DNA from: Dolomedes plantarius
Lineage: Eukaryota; Arthropoda; Arachnida; Araneae; Dolomedidae
Length of the DNA: 64,000 nucleotides
Assembly: GCA_907164885.2 (NCBI GenBank)
Contig: OU015500.1
Span: 51,999,033 to 52,063,032, forward strand
Direction of reading: 5' to 3'
Position numbers and translations under genes: made by a program. Below the pieces are notes generated by a model. It saw only the letters and a list, made by a program, of their open reading frames with translations, was not told the DNA's origin and searched no databases. Numbering within the stretch: the stretch's first letter is position 1; every line of letters starts with the position of its first letter. This document shows, in pieces, positions 23,031 through 36,345 of the stretch.

Positions 23031-24331
23031 TTTTAGTGAGCTCATTTCAGTTCAAAAAAGATTTTAATGTAAAATTTGTAATTTAAAATTATTTTCCTAA
23101 GTCTATTTTCATTTATTTTGAAGTATTGCCTTATTTTACATAGTTAACTGAATTGTCAGGAAACGTGATGTCCCAAGACAAAATGGAGTTCATTTTCAGA
23201 TTCAGCGTACAGAAAAAATATAAAGAATATGTGGAATAACCAAAACAGCTCTTAAAATTTTTTTTAATGCAGACCTGCGTTATTTAAACAAAACAGTTAC
23301 CTGAACAACTGTTGTCAATATTCCAGCTAATCTTAAATTATTTCTTTCCTACGCTCAAGAGTAGATAGAATGTAGAAAGATTCAACAAGGGTTGTTGGTT
23401 TACTATTGACTGCTAGGGGAGTGCATTCTAGTTTCTATATAAAGTAATAAATTAGTTTTTTAAAATATCAACGGAAGAAAAAAAATAGATTTATGTCACC
23501 TTACAGGCGAAAGACAATGAAATCTATTATCTTTTAAAAAGGCTGCCATTTCTCTAAATCCCTATAATTTTTAAACAACTTGTATATATATATATATATA
23601 ATACTAAACTTAGAAAATTTATTATTGTTTTTTTTCGACCATTTTTGATCATCGTTAAACTGAAACCGTCGGGGAAAAATATTAAATCATTGTTCGTTTC
23701 TTTGTTGTCAAATGGAAGATAGAAAATATATATTTATTAGTTAATAGTTAGTAAAAATTGTTTATTGCAAGACTATTTTTAGAAAAACTTTAAGAAGTAA
23801 GTATTGCCAAATCTTTTCCACGTGAATAAAAAAAATAATAAAATTTTTTATTAAAGAATGCAATAGAAAAACTTAATACAATAAAATCAATTATTTTTTT
23901 CGCTTAAAGAATATATTTACAAAGGTTTAGTAACATTAAAGATTTCATTCACTTATTTTAAAATGCCCATTGCAAATCTAAAAACAATATCTTTGCTACG
24001 AGTTTTTATGCAAAAAAACTGATGACTAAATATTTTAGTTCTAGCAATAAAAATATCCGAGATATTTTAAAAGTCTGGAAATCATTCAAACGAAAAGTAA
24101 TCTTCTAAAACATTCTCTACGAAGAATAAAGAAGCTTTAAGTTATTAAGTACATGAGAAAGCTAAAGTATTAATTTAATGTAATTAAATTAAACTTACAT
24201 TACAATACAATATTAAAATCAGCTTATTTTTTTCACAATTTTTAATTAATTTGGAACAAAATGAATCACATGTGATATAGTAAATTATAACAGATTGATA
24301 ATGTGGGTGTAGTTATATATAAATAAATAAA

Positions 24332-24334
<3 letters not shown>
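23031..24334. other. AT-rich stretch, nothing recognised
   Basis: Contains a short TA run at 23582-23600. No gene or repeat family could be supported. Confidence 0.5.

Positions 24335-24425
<91 letters not shown>
24335..24425. repeat. (TA)n microsatellite
   Basis: Long TA array, interrupted once by a C near 24363, ending at the element at 24426. Confidence 0.95.
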
Positions 24426-24430
<5 letters not shown>

Positions 24431-24968
24431 GGTCGTTCGCAATTTATGGAAACGATTGCGATCGTTAAGTTTTGTGTATAAATACCGTATTTTTTGCTGC
24501 AATTTACTTCTATGTGATAGCCATGACCCTTGAAAATAGCTCTAGCTGGAATTTTCAATGAAAGTAAACTTTTTCTTACTACTGTCATGTCAATTTTACC
24601 CTATTCTACTTGGACATTTTTCCAAAGTCCGTTCATTGTTCTTGGATGTCGTTTTCCTAAGTCTCATTTGAATAAACAGAAAGCACAAAAAGTCCATTGG
24701 AGCTCATCATTGGTCCATTGGTCCATCGACTTTTGCCAAAGCAGATGAATTTTAGGTTTACACATCTTTTTTAACTTCAAATCTATATCAATGACTTTGC
24801 TTACTGTGCCAGAAGACATTCGTAGTTTCGATGCAATGGATATTTGAACCTGCGAATTTTCTGTTAGGATCGGAGACTTCACTTTCTTAACTTTTACCTG
24901 CGTTCGAACTGTCTTAGGATGAGTTATCGCGGTCATGTTCTCATTTCTACGTTCAGTTGGCCATAAGG
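24426..24968 (-). mobile_element. IS630/Tc1-mariner transposase remnant
   Basis: On the minus strand, starting near 24930, the frame reads [20 protein letters not shown] and then [20 protein letters not shown]. This is the second helix-turn-helix of an IS630/Tc1/mariner transposase, followed by [16 protein letters not shown]. Downstream, frameshifted pieces (for example ARAIFKGHGYHIEV near 24550) lead to a left edge starting CAGAAGGTCGTTCGCAATTT. The catalytic region is largely missing and no matching right terminal repeat was seen. TA arrays lie on both sides. Confidence 0.55.
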
Positions 24969-26404
<1,436 letters not shown>

Positions 26405-26406
<2 letters not shown>

Positions 26407-26420
26407 TCTCTCTCTCTCTC

Positions 26421-26512
<92 letters not shown>
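26405..26512. repeat. (CT)n(TA)n microsatellite
   Basis: About nine CT units then about 43 TA units directly adjoining the right end of copy B. Confidence 0.95.
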
Positions 26513-27728
<1,216 letters not shown>

Positions 27729-28118
27729 ACACTGCACGATTTTTTCTTTCATAACTATATTTTTTTCACACATATTTGGGCCTAGACAATACTTAAAAAA
27801 ATATTTAAAAAATTGTTTATGAATTATTTTACTGTTTTTACCGAAAAATTGTGTTTGATGCATATATGAATCGTTGTGCATTAAGTTAAATTTTTGCTAT
27901 GCATACTTCAGGTTATTGGTGTCTCATATCTAAAAATTATGACTAAAAAATTAGACTATAACTAAAAAATTAGAATATAAAATAATACAGAAAGTAAATA
28001 AAAAGCCATATAATAAAATCGCTAAGAAATTAAGAAATTAGAATTGTTAACACAGCTAGATTTTTAATTTTGCATTCTTGAATCTAAACTACAAAAGATA
28101 TAAAAAGCGATTGAAAAA

Positions 28119-28733
28119 TTAAGTTGTGTGGAATATTTTAAAGCAGTTTCTGCCTTTATTAATACAAAGAGTAGTCCCACACTTCTCACGTGCTATAAAG
28201 GATTGACCTTTACATGTTGGTAATTTGCACCGATTACGAGTATCATTCCAAACAGGCATGTGTTCTAATTTATCTTGCCTTACTGCAATAGGTGGAATAT
28301 AAGCTGTTGGGCCTTTTTTTCTCTTTGCAATGTAATTTTCATTTAATGTTGTAGGTCTCCCTCGTTTAGGGGTGATAGTCTGACCCATTTGACAAAGAGT
28401 TTCTGCTATTTCTTGTCGAAATTCAGCAAGCCTCAATATTTTTTTATTGCTGGCATCTTTTGCAAACATTGACCTTTTGTACAATAACCAAGCATTAATT
28501 ACTGCCAGGTCAATAAAATGATAAAAAAGGCGCATGTACCACTTTTTAGATCTCAGTGTAATTTTATATCGGCCTATTAAACTGTCTAACAAATCCACGC
28601 CACCCACATGTTTATTGTATTCTTTGACAACATATGAGCAATCTATAGGAATTCTTTTTTTTATTTTTTCTATCATATCTCTCAATCTGGTCCATAGGAT
28701 TCTGCCCTGCAAATGTCGATATGAAAAGAACAT
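28119..28733 (-). pseudogene. piggyBac transposase C-terminal part
   Basis: The frame contains VKEYNKHVGGVDLLDSLIGR and YKITLRSKKWYMRLFYHFID, the hallmark motifs C-terminal to the catalytic domain. The protein ends with a Cys-rich region (CKLPTCKGQSF, CGTTLCINKGRNC) that in family members binds zinc and the transposon ends. The stop lies at 28119. The frame overlaps the upstream piece with a shift near 28640-28690, around a run of A residues. Confidence 0.85.
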
Positions 28734-29480
28734 TTTTGTTATCTTTCCATATAAGGTTGGATATTTCTATTTCATCGTATTTTGTAACATATTCAACACT
28801 TGTTCCTCCAGGTTTTGGTTTCATTTCTTCCTCAGAAGGCAGTTTACATCCTGGAATCCTATTCCTCCTTACGGTGCCTAAGCAGAAAATCCCATTTTCA
28901 GCGAAGTATTTCATGAGGCTAATTGATGAATAAAAATTATAAAAATACAACTTACAATCTTTATTGGGAGGTATTTCTCTGCATAATAGAACGACAACAT
29001 TCCCACTGCATCCTAGATCTGGTTCATTTGATAAACGATTAGTGAACTGGTTTTCTAAGCCCGTGTAAACTTCACATTTATATGCAAACCCATCCTGACC
29101 ACAAAGAAAATATATTTTATATCCCCATTTATGAGGCTTGTTGGGCATGTATTGCTTTAGGTGATGTCTAGCTTTACTAGCACATATTTGCTTCTACAGA
29201 AAGGCATTCTTCCATTGGAACCGATAAAAATTTTGGATTCAGCTCATCAATTATAGTTCTGATTTTATATAATTTATCAAATCCAGGAATTTCAGGGTGA
29301 GTAATTTGTGCATAGTTATCATTAAAATGTAGATATTTTATTATTCTTTCAAATACTTTAGTGTCATGGTATTTTGTATCATGACATTACCAATTACTTC
29401 ATTCCAATATGACCGTACATTTGGAACATCATGAATAGATGTCATAATTACTATTCCTAAATACTTTTTTTATTTCATTC
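28612..29480 (-). pseudogene. piggyBac transposase catalytic domain, mutated
   Basis: From about 29470 the minus strand reads KKYLGIVIMTSIHDVPNVRS and later IPGFDKLYKIRTIIDELNPK. A frameshift falls at about 29195, in the box that in active members is VDEQ and holds the first catalytic Asp, so that residue is destroyed. The second catalytic Asp (FFDNF in relatives) is Tyr here (LYFYNFYSS). The third is kept (IWKDNKNVLF). The open part from 29148 has MPNKPHKWGYKIYFLCGQDG. The copy is therefore catalytically dead independent of its nested insertions. Confidence 0.8.
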
Positions 29481-29484
29481 AGAG

Positions 29485-30292
29485 TGTCGTAACGTTTTGA
29501 AACCCTTATTAACTTTTGCTACAATATTGCTAGTAAAGCCTGCCTTTCCATTCGAATACTTAAAAGCATTAGGGAGCTGTTCCCTCAATAATTTTACAGG
29601 GATATATAGTCCCCCAGACAATCACTTCTTTCTCAAAAAATGTGCACCCTTTTGGTCATGTTTTCTGCTTTCATCGCTTATCAGCGGAAACAGAAAATAC
29701 CAATGTTAATCCCTTAAAAGGGGTTGCCTAACGCTTGACGAAAAGATTCTCCATTTATCCCCTTCCCCTCGTAGAACACACAAAATAACCCTTTGTCTTA
29801 TAACTTTCGCGGAGCCTGCTGACGACCGCTGGGTCGCCAAATTCCAGATGTTTTCCTCTTCACGTCACGTGAGGGGGCCAGCACAGGAGCGAAGGTTTGA
29901 ATTGCAAAAACAGATCTCGTCTGGCCACCGGTTCAAGAAGATGCTTTTTCCAGCACAACTATCTCGGACTTACAGGGCGAAAGCGGTCCGGCGAAGATCG
30001 GCGTTTCCATTCCGGCCTCCTGACTCTTCATAGCTGATATGCTGATCTCAACGATGTAACTTTATGTAAAAACGGCACTAAGCCACCGGCCCTAAGCCTC
30101 ACCCATCTAGTTTAATTTAAAATAAACTATGAAATACTTCTAAATGATTAGACTTGTGTCTGTCACCCTTTTATCTTTTTTTTCAGAATGACCAGCACTG
30201 GCCATGTTATATGTATAGCCACTAGATATTAAGATATGAAGTCCTTTCTTCCTATGACATTTTAGTACTCCATCTCCCAATTCCACGTAACA
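29485..30292. mobile_element. Solo LTR inserted in piggyBac gene
   Basis: The 808-bp insert begins TGTCGTAACG and ends CCACGTAACA, the TG...CA form of LTRs. It is flanked on both sides by the pentamer CAGAG (29480-29484 and 30293-30297), a 5-bp target duplication. Removing it rejoins the piggyBac frame from SNSTFSVTL to NEIKKYLG. Inside, on the plus strand, there is a TATA-like GGATATATAG at about 29600 and AATAAA at 30121-30126. The interior is more GC-rich than its surroundings at 29800-30030. With no second LTR or internal region, recombination between two LTRs is the likely origin. Confidence 0.75.
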
Positions 30293-30332
30293 CAGAGTAA
30301 CAGAAAATGTGCTATTAGAGCCTTTTTGAGTG

Positions 30333-30788
30333 CTATACAAATTTGTTTCTGCAGCTTTTTTTTTTGCACAGTCTATCAGAAAAAAAATAATTGAAATATT
30401 GGTAAGGGTTTTGTATTTCTGAAATTATTTGCGGCATAGATGTATTTCCCAAAAGCTTTATATTATCAGATTTAACGGAGATGTTTTTCTTTTTCCATAA
30501 TAATTTTCTTAAATTATTTGAAATACTGGAGGTTGAAATAGGTGGTGATATTGAATTCGAAGTCGTAGATGTTGAAATTTGTTGTGCTGTTTGCATTACA
30601 ACTGAAGTTGTAGATACTAATGGAATTTCATTGGGAATAGCATTTTCTGTATCACTTGAATCAGAGTCAGTAACAGGGATATTATGACAAATATAACGTG
30701 GATCATTATAAAAATCTGTAAATTCTAAACTATCTTCACTATCAGAAGGTAAACTCTTCCAAAGTTTAGCAATTTCTTGATCATTCAA
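30333..30788 (-). pseudogene. piggyBac transposase N-terminal part
   Basis: The frame opens with MNDQEIAKLWKSLPSDSEDS and is acidic and Ser-rich, as in piggyBac N-termini. It continues to SEIQNPYQYFNYFFSDRLCK. A frame change follows, in the T/A runs near 30350-30370, after which AAETNLYSTQKGSNSTFSVT leads to the solo LTR insertion site. Confidence 0.7.
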
Positions 30789-31185
30789 ATATTGTTTCCT
30801 ACTTTTTGTAAAAATTTTTCCATTCTAAAAAAATGTTTTTTTAAAGGCCTAAGTATGGGGAATAGAAATAAAAAATTAATTTTGATTCTATAACATGCAT
30901 TTATAAATTTTAGATTTTAGTATTATGTAAATAATTTTGGAAATAAATGTATCTAAACAAAAGGTATGTTATTCAAGAATAAAGACATAATGCACTCTGA
31001 TGCATATTTGAATCAATCATAAAATACAGATGCATATTTGAATCAACCATAAAAATATTTTAAAAACTCAATTAATTTTTTTAAAGAAAAATATTGACAT
31101 AAAATTGAAACTACATACCTTGATGAACTAAGAAAAAAAATCCTTGGTTTCAGAGTTAAAAAATACGAGTGGAATGTATAATGTA
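30789..31185 (-). other. piggyBac 5' region
   Basis: Non-coding part between the transposase start and the Tc1 insertion. It contains two copies of GATGCATATTTGAATCAA at about 30999 and 31032 that resemble the subterminal word of the element. Confidence 0.45.
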
Positions 31186-31417
31186 CACTCATGGACAAAA
31201 AAATTAGCGCACCAAGAAATAATTGCGGGATCGTAACGAAACTTGCAATGAAGGTACATGTCGGGGAGATATGCAAATGATTAGAAATGCAGCGTGATTG
31301 CGCATTACGTATAGCCGGTAGAGGGCGTTGAAAATCGTACTCTGTGGAGTATAAAACAGGTAACCAAAGCTTGTTTGCTAGTGCTGAATCATTTACAAAG
31401 GAAGAGCTGAGATAGAC

Positions 31418-32443
31418 ATGCCATTACGCCGTGTTCGAAGACAATATAAGCAGTTGTCGCAGTTTGAGAGGGGGAGAATAGTCGGGATGATGGAAGCTGG
31501 GTGGTCAGCTAGGCGAGTAGCTCGCCAATTAGGTCGCTCTGATTCTGTTGTGAGGAGGTTTTGGGACCATTGGACCCGAGAGATGTCATGTACACGAAGA
31601 CCAGGCTCAGAACGCCCTCGACAGACCAGTCGTCGAGAAGACCGCCACATCGTAAGAAATGCACGCGTACAGCCAACTGCTTCATCGGCCGCCATCCAGG
31701 CACAGGTAGCACCTTCACTAGGGACCTCTGTGTCTTCTCGAACCATACGAAGGCGCCTGGATGAAGGACAGTTGGTATCGCGGCGCCCATTACGTGTGCT
31801 GCCCTTGACGCCCACCCATCGACGCCTCCGTTTGGAGTTTTCCCACGCACGAGGAAACTGGACTGCAGCGGAATGGAACCAGGTCGTCTTTAGCGACGAA
31901 TCCAGATTCAATCTCGACAGTGATGACAATCGTGTTCGTGTGTGGAGTGCCCGTGGTGAACGCTTCAATCCTGCCTTTGCTGTACAGCGACACATCGCTC
32001 CCAGAGCTGGTGTGATGGTATGGGGTGCCATTGCCTACAATACACGGTCACCCCTAGTATTGTTAAGTGGCACCATGACAACCCAGCGGTATGTTCATGA
32101 AATACTGCAACCGCATGTGTTGCCACTCATGCAACGGCTCCCACGAGCCATTTTTCAACAAGACAATGCTCGGCCTCATACGGCAAGGGTGTCAAAAGAC
32201 TGTCTCCGCACTGTTACTACCCTTCCTTGGCCTGCCCGATCCCCAGATTTGTCTCCAATCGAGCATATCTGGGATCATTTGGGACGACGAGTTGGGCATC
32301 CCACGAGTTTGAACGAACTAGAGGCAAGGTTACAGCAAATATGGAACGAAATGTCTCAAGACATCATACAGAACTTGTATGACTCAATGCCCGATTGTAT
32401 CGCATCGTGCATTCTCGCTAGAGGGGGTCCAACGGAGTATTAA
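31418..32443 (+). CDS. Tc1 transposase, full length, 341 aa
   Basis: Likely function: cut-and-paste transposition by binding the element's terminal repeats and inserting at TA in nuclear DNA. The N-terminus has two helix-turn-helix regions (about residues 12-50, QLSQFERGRIVGMMEAGWSA, and about 86-125). A basic linker RRPGSERPRQ lies between them. The DDE domain shows D160 (FSDESRF), VMVWGAI at 199-205, D249 (QQDNARPHTA) and E282 (SPDLSPIEHIW). The protein ends GGPTEY. There are 32 residues between D249 and E282, against 34 in the nematode Tc1 type. The ATG at 31418 is the first in frame and lies about 230 nt inside the left terminus, normal for the family. AATAAA follows the stop at about 32473. 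All expected domains are present, so activity is possible but not shown. Confidence 0.92.
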   Translation: MPLRRVRRQYKQLSQFERGRIVGMMEAGWSARRVARQLGRSDSVVRRFWDHWTREMSCTRRPGSERPRQTSRREDRHIVRNARVQPTASSAAIQAQVAPSLGTSVSSRTIRRRLDEGQLVSRRPLRVLPLTPTHRRLRLEFSHARGNWTAAEWNQVVFSDESRFNLDSDDNRVRVWSARGERFNPAFAVQRHIAPRAGVMVWGAIAYNTRSPLVLLSGTMTTQRYVHEILQPHVLPLMQRLPRAIFQQDNARPHTARVSKDCLRTVTTLPWPARSPDLSPIEHIWDHLGRRVGHPTSLNELEARLQQIWNEMSQDIIQNLYDSMPDCIASCILARGGPTEY

Positions 32444-32504
32444 CTCCTCCGTTCCTTTGCCTTTTTCTCTGAAATAAATTATCCTTTTTCTTTGATTTTC
32501 TTAT

Positions 32505-32596
32505 CATTTACTTATATCAAAGTAGCCATTACGTATGTAAAATTTCTTTTCATTTACTTATATCAAAGTAGCCATTACGTATGTAAAATTTCTTTT
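32505..32596 (+). repeat. 46-bp exact tandem duplication in Tc1 3' region
   Basis: Two identical 46-bp copies (32505-32550 and 32551-32596), each starting CATTTACTTATATCAAAGTA, lie between the transposase stop and the right terminal repeat. Confidence 0.95.
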
Positions 32597-32868
32597 CATT
32601 TTGACGACTCCTTCTTGGTGCGCTAATTTTTTTGTCCATGAGTGTAAATATAGCAAAATGGTGAACACGTGCAACTCTCAAATAAAGTTTGCTTTCAACG
32701 GTATAACAGTCTAGTACTGCTATCTAGTGAAGAAAATCAGAATGAAATGGATAAAAGGATTGATTTATATATGAACCAGTGTGTAATAAATGCAAATTCA
32801 TTTTTCGTATATTTAGTATACGGTGAAATTTTAATTCATTCATATATGCATCACTGTGCAGTGTAAGG

Positions 32869-32895
32869 ATATATATATATATATATATATATATG
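32869..32895. repeat. (TA)n microsatellite at piggyBac right edge
   Basis: About 13 TA units directly after the right terminus. Confidence 0.9.
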
Positions 32896-33444
32896 AATAT
32901 AATAAACACAACGATCAATGTATGCAGTTGATGTAAAAGAAACAAAAATAATATATTTATAAAAAAATTGTAAGGGCTATTTTTATAGACAAAATACTGT
33001 AGAAGAAAATATTCAAATTAAATCTAGTAGAACATACTAAATAATATGGTACAGTTAGAAGAACATATCTTTTACTGTATTTTAGTATTTTTTTGGATAA
33101 TGTCTAATCGTCTGCAGAATTAGCGAGAAAAAAATAAATTTCTTTTTGTCTATTTCATTGTTATGCACGTAACGATAAACTAATTTAAAGTACCAGAAAA
33201 AGAAAACACTTGATCAACATTTAATAAATTAAATTCTAAAAATTAATCTTTTAAACTTCACCAAAAATCAGAAAATTGAAGTAAAGATTCGAAAAATATT
33301 TCATTTTAAAGAAATTGATATGATGTTTCATGTGATATAAATTTTATAACCCTCAAAATATTATTTTAAATGCAAACGTAAAAAAATTACTAAAGTAGCT
33401 TAAAAATTTAATTTTAAAAAATCCAAGAATTTTTCAAAAATCTT
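32896..33444. other. AT-rich stretch, nothing recognised
   Basis: No supportable feature. Confidence 0.5.
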
Positions 33445-33590
33445 TCTTTGTGCACCCCTACACTGTAAGAAGAATCTCCATGCAAAATTTCAACCCTTTA
33501 GGTCCAGTGGTTTGGTCTGCGTTATCTGTCACTCAGTCAGTTTAAAACTCAGTCAGGTCAAACGAAACTGTTTTATATATATAGATAAAT
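33445..33590 (+). repeat. LINE-type 3' tail fragment
   Basis: The sequence GGTCCAGTGGTTTGGTCTGC, short CAGTCAG repeats (33531-33557) and the end TTTTATATATATAGAT are typical of the 3' terminus of RTE-like non-LTR elements in arthropods. No reverse transcriptase sequence precedes it. The assignment is from memory of such tails. Confidence 0.4.
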
Positions 33591-33640
33591 ATAGTATGAG
33601 AAAATATTACTTTGAGAGTTAAAGAGAGGTTTATAGAAAA

Positions 33641-34290
33641 ATGTTTTCAAAGGAAAAAATCCTGTATAAGATTTGTCATTATTTCGAAAAATTAATTAAA
33701 TCTCTGTATTAGTTCATTATCATACTATGTAGTTCCCTTTTTGAGCGATTTTCAGTAAAGCTGATTGGTTCAAATGTACAGGGTAACCTCTGTGTGTTCT
33801 CGATCTAAATTGTAGTGTCACCGGGAAAAGTCAGACTCTGCTCCTTGTGGTGTCCAATAACTACAATTGAAAGCTAGAGCCGTTTTCTTCAGCCATGAAA
33901 CAACCATTGGACACCTGTAAAGGACTACCACCGACGAGGGGTCAAAAGAAAAGGAAAAGGGTATAAATCCTGTATGTTTTCAAAGGAAAATCCCTGTATG
34001 TTTTGTCATTATTTCGAAACATTAATTAAATATCTTGAAGTAATTCATTATCATATCATGTAGTTCCTTTTTGTTATAATTTTTTGAGCGTTTTTCAACA
34101 ACGTTGATTAGTTCAAGTGTATGGGGTGGCACCTGTGGGAGCTCGATCTAAATTGTGGTGCCACCGGGTAAAGTCAGAATCTGGTCTTTGTGGTGTCTAA
34201 TAGCAATAGCAGAAAACTGGAGTCGCTTCCTTAAGCCATGCGACAACCATTGGATCTGGCTAGGACTACCTCCGACAAGGGGGGTGTAAG
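33641..34290 (+). repeat. Tandem duplication, two units of about 330 bp
   Basis: Units at 33641-33973 and 33974-34290 share, in order, ATGTTTTCAAAGGAAAA, TTTGTCATTATTTCGAAA, CTCGATCTAAATTGT, CACCGGG.AAAGTCAGA and GACTACC.CCGAC. Divergence by substitutions and small indels indicates an old duplication. Within the unit, CTCGATCTAAATTG resembles a SINE-body word (GCTCGATCAAATTG at 42908), so the unit may include a SINE remnant. Confidence 0.65.
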
Positions 34291-34639
34291 GGAAGAAATA
34301 TTGTACAGTTTTCTTTTTGGTAAAACATTTTTTTCAGTATTTTTTTAAATATTTTCATTAATTAGCAACGACCATATGGTATTCAGTCTATATGTATGAT
34401 AAACGTATGTAATTAATTTCTTGACCATGATGTTGAAATACTACCTGGTTAAAATTATGTCGAAAATACAATAATTACAATAAAAAAAGAACTTTTTATA
34501 TACCATGTTTTTAAATTTTCTGTTGAATCATATAAAGTTGACAATTCTATGTATTGATAAATACTTTAAAATTTTTTTGATGAATTATCCCATCAACTTG
34601 AAAGAAAATGAAGTTAATTGGAAGTTAACTTGGGTTTAA
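34291..34639. other. AT-rich stretch, nothing recognised
   Basis: No supportable feature. Confidence 0.5.
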
Positions 34640-34895
34640 CTTTTCGTTCCCGTTCCGGCTGATAGATGGCTACACCAGTCTACAAAACAAAATTAACTTA
34701 AAAATAATTCAATTCTGCTTAAAGATGGCTAAAAGTATTAAAATAATGCATTGTCATCGTGTTCTGAGCTATTCTAAAAGTTTCAAATGTCTAGCAAGTC
34801 GGGAAGTTAAAAATCGATCGAAAGATTTGTACCGGATAAACACTCACACACAAACAAACAAATAAGAAAGCGAGTTAATAAAGACATGGTAATCA
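34640..34895 (+). repeat. LINE-type 3' UTR fragment
   Basis: GTTCTGAGCTATTCTAAAAG, CTAGCAAGTCGGGAAGTTAA and the ending AAGCGAGTTAATAAAGACAT resemble the abundant 3' ends of RTE-type non-LTR elements in arthropod genomes. No coding part is attached. Confidence 0.4.
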
Positions 34896-35985
34896 AAATG
34901 AGTAACGGATAGTGAACCTTGGGTATCAGTACATAAACCTACCTACTCTTACCGTAGTTCAATTCCCTATGTTCATATAAGTACCTGTTCATGTAAGTAC
35001 ACACTACGATAAATTCTATGGGCAAATTTTTATCACAATTTTCTGTTCATTTTTATTAGGGCATTATATGATCAAGAAACTTATATTTTTATTTATAAAT
35101 TTTTCCCCCTTGTAGCTACCCGTAGCTACCCATTCTACTGTTATCAGTGACACAATTCCATTATATACTATTTCCAGTACAAACTGCTCTCTCTCTAATC
35201 ATATTAAAAATAAATGACTCCAATGGAAGTGAGACCATGAAACAGCACTAGCAACGCAAATAATAATAATAGTTTTTTACAGATCACGAATTTGCAGCTG
35301 CATATATCAGTTCACTTTCTGATAATTACAAGGAGCGTTCGTTATACACGTACAATTCTACACTGACACTTAAACAATAATTCATTTTTTTGTGTAATCT
35401 CAAACACTTTATCAGAAGATTGTACTTTGATGGAAATTCTCTGCAGTGGGTCCCTATAGATTTCCATGCCTTTTTTAAAATTTATTTTTATAAATTGCCT
35501 TCAACAGCTGTTGATTTTTTGTTCTTGAAACTTTGAAGGATTTCCTCCATTTAATTCATCGTGCTTTGAACAAGAAATTTTTTTTATGTCCAGGGGAGTG
35601 GATAACGAATCATTAGCGTTTGTCCGTCGAGCCCCACAGCAATGAATAGCACCGAACCTGGGAAGTTAACCTTCGTCTACGTTTTCAGGTATTTCTACGT
35701 AGCGGCTGGTCTTCAGTGTTTTCAATGGCCAATACTCGAAAGAGGGGGGGGGGCGAGGAGTAATACGACTTATGTCCAGGGGAAACATTCATAATTTTAC
35801 ACAATACGTTACACATACTCTAAGATAATGTTACTGTAAGATAATGTTTCTTCAGTCGTTTTTCATCAGTCCTTATGTCCACGTCAAGCTAAAATATTAG
35901 GTTTGCCGAAACGTTCCTTCGATTTTACAGTAAAAAGTTAAAAAAAAATATTTTCACCAATAACTTTATAGAACAACATGTTCCC
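34896..35985. other. AT-rich stretch, nothing recognised
   Basis: Two short sequence duplications are present (GTAGCTACCC at 35117 and 35127; TAAGATAATGTT at 35821 and 35836). No gene or element identified. Confidence 0.45.
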
Positions 35986-36345
35986 CGAGGGCCGGAGGTA
36001 GCCAAAATGTATGCTTTTGAATTTCAGCATGAACGGTGTTCTGTTCAAAACCCTACATGCGACATTAAATAACTCTGTCTAGGCTGCATATTGACACGTT
36101 AAATAAGTAGACCGTAAAGTGCCGCTATGAGGTCAAAGAGGATAGGGTAGTTTACGATCCCACCATATATCGTTGCTGTGTGTGCTCCGACAAAGTTCTG
36201 GTGGCACCTACCTAAAACGGTCTCCGGCCTTTGTGGTGCTATTGTTAACCGGAGCCGTACGCCTTAGCTCGCAAAGTCTATATAGACCTGGTCTGGAACA
36301 CTTCCGGCCAGGGGGCCTTAGTAACAACAAGTTCACTGTTTTGTT
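35986..36345 (+). repeat. tRNA-derived SINE, long form
   Basis: The head GGGCCGGAGGTAGCCAAAAT is followed by a degenerate B box (GTTCTGTTCAAAACC). The body has ACGTTAAATAAGTAGACCGT, and the 3' end TTCCGGCCAGGGGGCCTTAG followed by AACAACAAG matches the 17156 copy. It is the most complete relative of that copy in the window. Confidence 0.6.

Larger units (their letters stand above)
31186..32644 (+). mobile_element. Tc1 transposon, apparently intact
   Basis: The 1459-bp element has perfect 33-bp terminal inverted repeats beginning CACTCATGGACAAAAAAATT and is flanked by TA on both sides (31184-31185 and 32645-32646). It carries one complete transposase gene. The perfect ends and uninterrupted gene indicate that it is much younger than the piggyBac it sits in. 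An exact 46-bp tandem duplication lies between the gene and the right terminus (32505-32596). Confidence 0.92.

Noticed and set aside
29848..30033. GC-richer open frame in 29.8-30.0 kb that looked like a host exon
   Set aside because: It lies wholly inside the solo LTR bounded by CAGAG duplications.
31393..32031. Long minus-strand frame of about 212 codons
   Set aside because: It is the antisense of the intact Tc1 transposase.
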